Notes under the pieces: generated by a model | The model's input: the letters and a program-made list of their open reading frames with translations, nothing else | Told to the model about the DNA's origin: nothing | Database searches by the model: none | Translations under genes and position numbers: made by a program | Source: Chloroflexota bacterium | GTDB taxonomy: Bacteria > Chloroflexota > Anaerolineae > J102 | Reading direction: 5' to 3' | Assembly (NCBI GenBank): GCA_003353825.1 | Contig: PIVW01000298.1 | Location: 1 to 7,315 of the forward strand | Length of the DNA: 7,315 nucleotides | Shown: positions 5,987 to 7,315 of the stretch, piece after piece | Layout: each line of letters opens with the position of its first letter | Numbering within the stretch: position 1 is the stretch's first letter

Positions 5987-6139
5987 ATGCAAGAACAATC
6001 AAACAACTACACCCCCATCCACCAACTTGCAATCACCCTCAAGCACATCCAGCCGCCCATCTGGCGGCGGGTGCTGGTGCCAGGTAATGTTGGCCTGAAA
6101 TCGGGACCGATCCATCTGGCCACAGCGCCGCACCCCTGA
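5987..6139 (+). pseudogene. N-terminal scrap of a pRiA4b ORF-3-like protein
   Basis: ATG 5987 opens a 50-codon frame reading IHQLAITLKHIQPPIWRRVL and then VPGNV. This is the diagnostic start of the plasmid pRiA4b ORF-3 family (PF07929), where 'L.I.L....PPIWRR..VP' is followed by a long conserved domain. Here the similarity stops around codon 35 (about 6091) and a TGA follows at 6137-6139. Full family members have some 150 residues or more, so an internal deletion has removed most of the gene. AGGTGA (5977-5982) is a possible but close Shine-Dalgarno. The start codon is 58 bases after the CcbP-type gene. Function of the family is unknown. Confidence 0.72.
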
Positions 6140-6221
6140 GCTATTTGACGAGTGGTTCGATCTGGTATTGCATTCGATGGTGTGGGATTTAGCGTGGGGT
6201 GAGCCAATCATGTATGAGTGA
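6099..6221 (+). pseudogene. Unidentified C-terminal gene remnant joined to the pRiA4b scrap
   Basis: Just after the pRiA4b similarity ends, another frame is open from 6099 to TGA 6219-6221. It reads RSIWPQRRTPELFDEWFDLV, then LHSMVWDLAWGEPIMYE. The regular aromatic and acidic pattern (ELFDEWFDL, HSMVWDL) looks like real protein rather than chance, and resembles short conserved hypothetical proteins I cannot name. It has no start codon or Shine-Dalgarno of its own. I infer that a deletion fused the head of one gene to the tail of another. Confidence 0.4.
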
Positions 6222-6391
6222 GCAGCGGTGTTGAGTGGGTAGCCGCTGACTTTTGGCGCGGGCATGAATGAAAATGTCAAGTTGAATCGCTTCGCCAAAA
6301 TCGAAATGGGTGTGTCCTAGATGAGTTATAGGCGTACTCATGTGCTCCGTTCTTTAGCCAGATTGTGGATAAGGTCCTCCTCGAAAGCTTT

Positions 6392-6409
6392 GGGCTGGGA
6401 AGGGAAGGG
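6392..6409 (+). other. G-quadruplex motif
   Basis: Four GGG tracts (6392-6394, 6397-6399, 6402-6404, 6407-6409) are separated by 2-base loops CT, AA and AA. This fits the strict four-tract G3 rule with very short loops, a composition expected to fold stably. It lies 14 bases before the first AT-rich island and outside any gene. Confidence 0.6.
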
Positions 6410-6422
6410 AAGGACTTTAGGA

Positions 6423-6630
6423 AATAATTAATAGTGAACGGTGAATAATTAACTGTTAATGAAGGATGCAGCCGTATAGCGTTTGAGTGCTGCAAACAAT
6501 GTGATTAGGACTGAGAATTCATTTCCATGCAAGACTCGACCGTAATTCTGTCCTAAGTCCTTATCGCTGTGGCGTTCATAAGGAGGAGTTCCATTAACAA
6601 ATAATTATTGGTTATTCGTCATTAATTATT
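6423..6630. mobile_element. MITE-like structure: inverted AT-rich islands around a hairpin
   Basis: The left island (6423-6460) and the reverse complement of the right island (6593-6630) are both 38 bases and align without gaps at 28 of 38 positions. The outer 10 bases, AATAATTAAT, are identical. Eight of the ten mismatches are transitions. The 132 bases between them contain a hairpin (6505-6556) centred close to the middle of the whole structure. No coding capacity and no obvious target-site duplication is seen. It may be a decayed miniature element or two copies of a dispersed intergenic repeat in opposite orientation. Confidence 0.4.
6505..6556. repeat. Imperfect inverted repeat inside the MITE-like structure
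   Basis: TTAGGAC-TG-AGAATT (6505-6519) pairs with AATTCTGTCCTAA (6544-6556), 13 bp with a 2-base bulge and a 24-base loop. It lies midway between the two AT islands. Confidence 0.5.
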
Positions 6631-6703
6631 TGGCTGGTGCTTTTATCGAAATGCACTCCTGCCCCTCTCCAGGCCCCTCCCGTATCTGCAAGATCGAATG
6701 CTA

Positions 6704-6712
6704 TGATATAAT
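6704..6712 (+). promoter_or_regulatory. Consensus extended -10 promoter before the 98-residue gene
   Basis: TGATATAAT is a perfect TGn-TATAAT extended -10, which can work without a good -35; none is seen at the right distance. Transcription would start near 6719 and leave a leader of about 130 bases before ATG 6849. A tiny frame MEQSLK (6718-6738) starts at about the first transcribed base. Confidence 0.5.
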
Positions 6713-6848
6713 CGATGATGGAACAATCACTAAAGTAAGTATCTGTTTACGCTTTGCTCGGCCATAGATGAGAAAGCTCAAGCCAATGTTTTTGCTCTGA
6801 CCACTCTCTCAGTTATGAGCCCTTGCAGTAATTTCAAGTGAGTGTCTG

Positions 6849-7145
6849 ATGATGACATCGCTGTTACCCTATGTTTGGGATTACGATATTGATGAACACC
6901 AATTTCATGAGATTCTTAGCGGCCGCCAACGTGTAGGACGACTTGATCGCGATTGGGCAGCAATTCGTTTGCTGGAATATGCGCCATACCGTGAGATCAT
7001 TCGCATGTTGGGGTACCCCGGATTGGTCGATGGATGGCCGATATGGCGCCGCAAAATTCGTTCTCAGAGTCGAAAACGTGGATTCGATTTTTTAGTCGAG
7101 TGGTTGCCTGAACATCATCCAGAACTACTTGTGCCCGATGCATAA
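6849..7145 (+). CDS. Small conserved-type protein, probable companion of an AbiEii-like nucleotidyltransferase
   Basis: This 98-residue soluble protein reads LLPYVWDYDIDEHQFHEIL, then GRLDRDWAAIRLLEYAPYRE and IIRMLGYPGLVDGWPIWRR, ending RKRGFDFLVEWLPEHHPELL. It is rich in Trp and Arg, mixed helical, with no membrane segment or signal peptide. Two ATGs (6849, 6852) are possible; neither has a strong Shine-Dalgarno. Eleven bases after its stop begins the start of an AbiEii-type nucleotidyltransferase gene (7157). In Chloroflexota I recall small proteins of this look directly before such genes, so an antitoxin-like or accessory role in a type IV toxin-antitoxin/abortive-infection pair is inferred, not shown. 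The protein does not resemble the AbiEi antitoxin with its winged-helix start. The reading frame is intact even though its partner is broken by an IS. Confidence 0.72.
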   Translation: MMTSLLPYVWDYDIDEHQFHEILSGRQRVGRLDRDWAAIRLLEYAPYREIIRMLGYPGLVDGWPIWRRKIRSQSRKRGFDFLVEWLPEHHPELLVPDA

Positions 7146-7156
7146 AAATTGCCCCA

Positions 7157-7249
7157 ATGGACAAATCATTCTATTTTGATCAGTTCTATCCGCTACACTC
7201 TGGGTTCGCTCAAAATTTGGACGAAAAGCAAGAATGTGATAAGCCATGA
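7157..7249 (+). pseudogene. AbiEii-like nucleotidyltransferase gene, interrupted by an IS after about 13 codons
   Basis: ATG 7157 opens MDKSFYFDQFYPL. This matches the usual N-terminus of AbiEii/AbiGii nucleotidyltransferase toxins (PF08843), where 'FY...YPLQ' precedes a helix and the 'FYLTGGTA' active-site loop. Similarity stops after Leu13 (7193-7195). The frame then runs into sequence upstream of the transposase and ends at TGA 7247-7249 after 30 codons. No GG(T/S) nucleotidyltransferase motif or DxD is present, so this fragment is inactive. The start lies 11 bases after the 98-residue gene, indicating an original two-gene operon. Only 13 residues support the family call, so the context carries weight. 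The 3' part may survive beyond the IS, outside the window. Confidence 0.55.
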
Positions 7250-7315
7250 CCATGGACACAGAAATGACGATTCAGACCGAACAAATTGACGATTTGCCGC
7301 TGCTGTTTGGGTTGA
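7196..7315 (+). mobile_element. Left end of an insertion sequence (IS1634/IS4-like), cut by the window edge
   Basis: The IS is inferred to start at or near 7196, where the nucleotidyltransferase-like frame loses similarity, about 50 bases before the transposase start. The end region begins near CACTCTGGGTTCGCTC. The opposite end, target-site duplication and terminal inverted repeat are outside the window, so the exact border is a guess within about five bases. Confidence 0.5.
7246..7315 (+). CDS. IS1634/IS4-like transposase, N-terminus only (partial)
   Basis: ATG 7246 (or ATG 7252) opens a frame that stays open to the window edge, 23 codons. The residues QTEQIDDLPLLFGL resemble the start of a Chloroflexota transposase group related to IS1634/IS4, in which 'DD.PLL...' leads to a GNWQG motif. 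The DDE catalytic residues are outside the window. No strong Shine-Dalgarno is seen. The call is from memory of the N-terminal motif, supported by the broken gene just upstream. Confidence 0.58.
   Translation, partial: MTMDTEMTIQTEQIDDLPLLFGL

Larger units (their letters stand above)
6222..6848. other. Long non-coding region with repeats and structure-forming motifs
   Basis: No supportable gene in about 630 bases. It holds a G-quadruplex motif (6392-6409), two AT-rich islands in inverted orientation (6423-6460 and 6593-6630), a hairpin between them (6505-6556), an unused Shine-Dalgarno-like AGGAGGAG (6581-6588), a C-rich patch (6657-6680) and an extended -10 promoter (6704-6712). The minus-strand frame over 6277-6495 is low-complexity and reads through the AT island, so it is not called. 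Confidence 0.6.

Noticed and set aside
6264..6320. Short frame MNENVKLNRFAKIEMGVS
   Set aside because: Only 18 residues, with an in-frame stop shortly upstream and no recognisable family; may be debris but not supportable.
6277..6495. 72-codon minus-strand frame
   Set aside because: It reads through the AT-rich island and G-rich tract, giving low-complexity Ser/Pro/Asn-rich sequence with no family features.
6581..6588. AGGAGGAG as the ribosome binding site of a gene
   Set aside because: No start codon with an open frame follows; the next possible start ATT is followed by a stop after three codons.
6423..6630. CRISPR array
   Set aside because: The repeats are AT islands in inverted, not direct, orientation, with only two units and no regular spacing.

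Overview
The window looks like an accessory stretch of a chromosome from a mesophilic bacterium of moderate GC content, most likely a Chloroflexota (Anaerolineae-like) member. This is an inference from the flavour of several proteins: the DrrA/DrrB exporter, the M48 peptidase remnant, the CcbP-type protein, and the AbiEii-like pair next to an IS1634/IS4-like transposase. No rRNA or marker gene is present to settle it. No tRNA, rRNA or CRISPR array was seen.

Left part (1-2134, + strand). The last codons of a DrrA-type ABC ATPase are followed, after a 112-base gap holding a short palindrome, by its ABC-2 permease (157-936). A hairpin separates these from an intact aldo/keto reductase (1097-2068). 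A strong bidirectional terminator (2096-2134) closes the reductase gene.

Middle part (2212-5031). On the minus strand lies a broken M48/Ste24-like membrane peptidase. It has two single-base frameshifts and is cut off before the HExxH motif, yet still has a plausible leaderless promoter. A 320-base non-coding stretch leads to a membrane-anchored SPFH/band-7 protein (3214-4656, +). This ends at a perfect 26-base palindrome facing a convergent 74-residue gene (4722-4946, -). That small gene is of unknown function but has a very good promoter (TTGACA-18-TATACT), a near-palindromic operator candidate at its start site and a clear Shine-Dalgarno before a TTG start.

Right part (5186-7315, + strand). 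A CcbP-type calcium-binding protein with an N-terminal SH3-like segment (5245-5928) is followed by gene debris: an N-terminal scrap of a pRiA4b ORF-3-like protein and a second unidentified scrap. Next come about 630 non-coding bases with a G-quadruplex motif and a 208-base MITE-like structure (two 38-base AT-rich islands in inverted orientation around a central hairpin). An extended -10 promoter then precedes a 98-residue protein (6849-7145). Eleven bases after it starts what looks like an AbiEii-type nucleotidyltransferase gene, which keeps only about 13 codons before an insertion sequence takes over. The window ends inside the start of that IS transposase.

The main themes are gene decay and insertion on the right and lower-middle side, beside a few well-kept genes. 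The best leads are the IS-disrupted AbiEii-like pair, the tightly controlled 74-residue gene and the MITE-like inverted AT islands.
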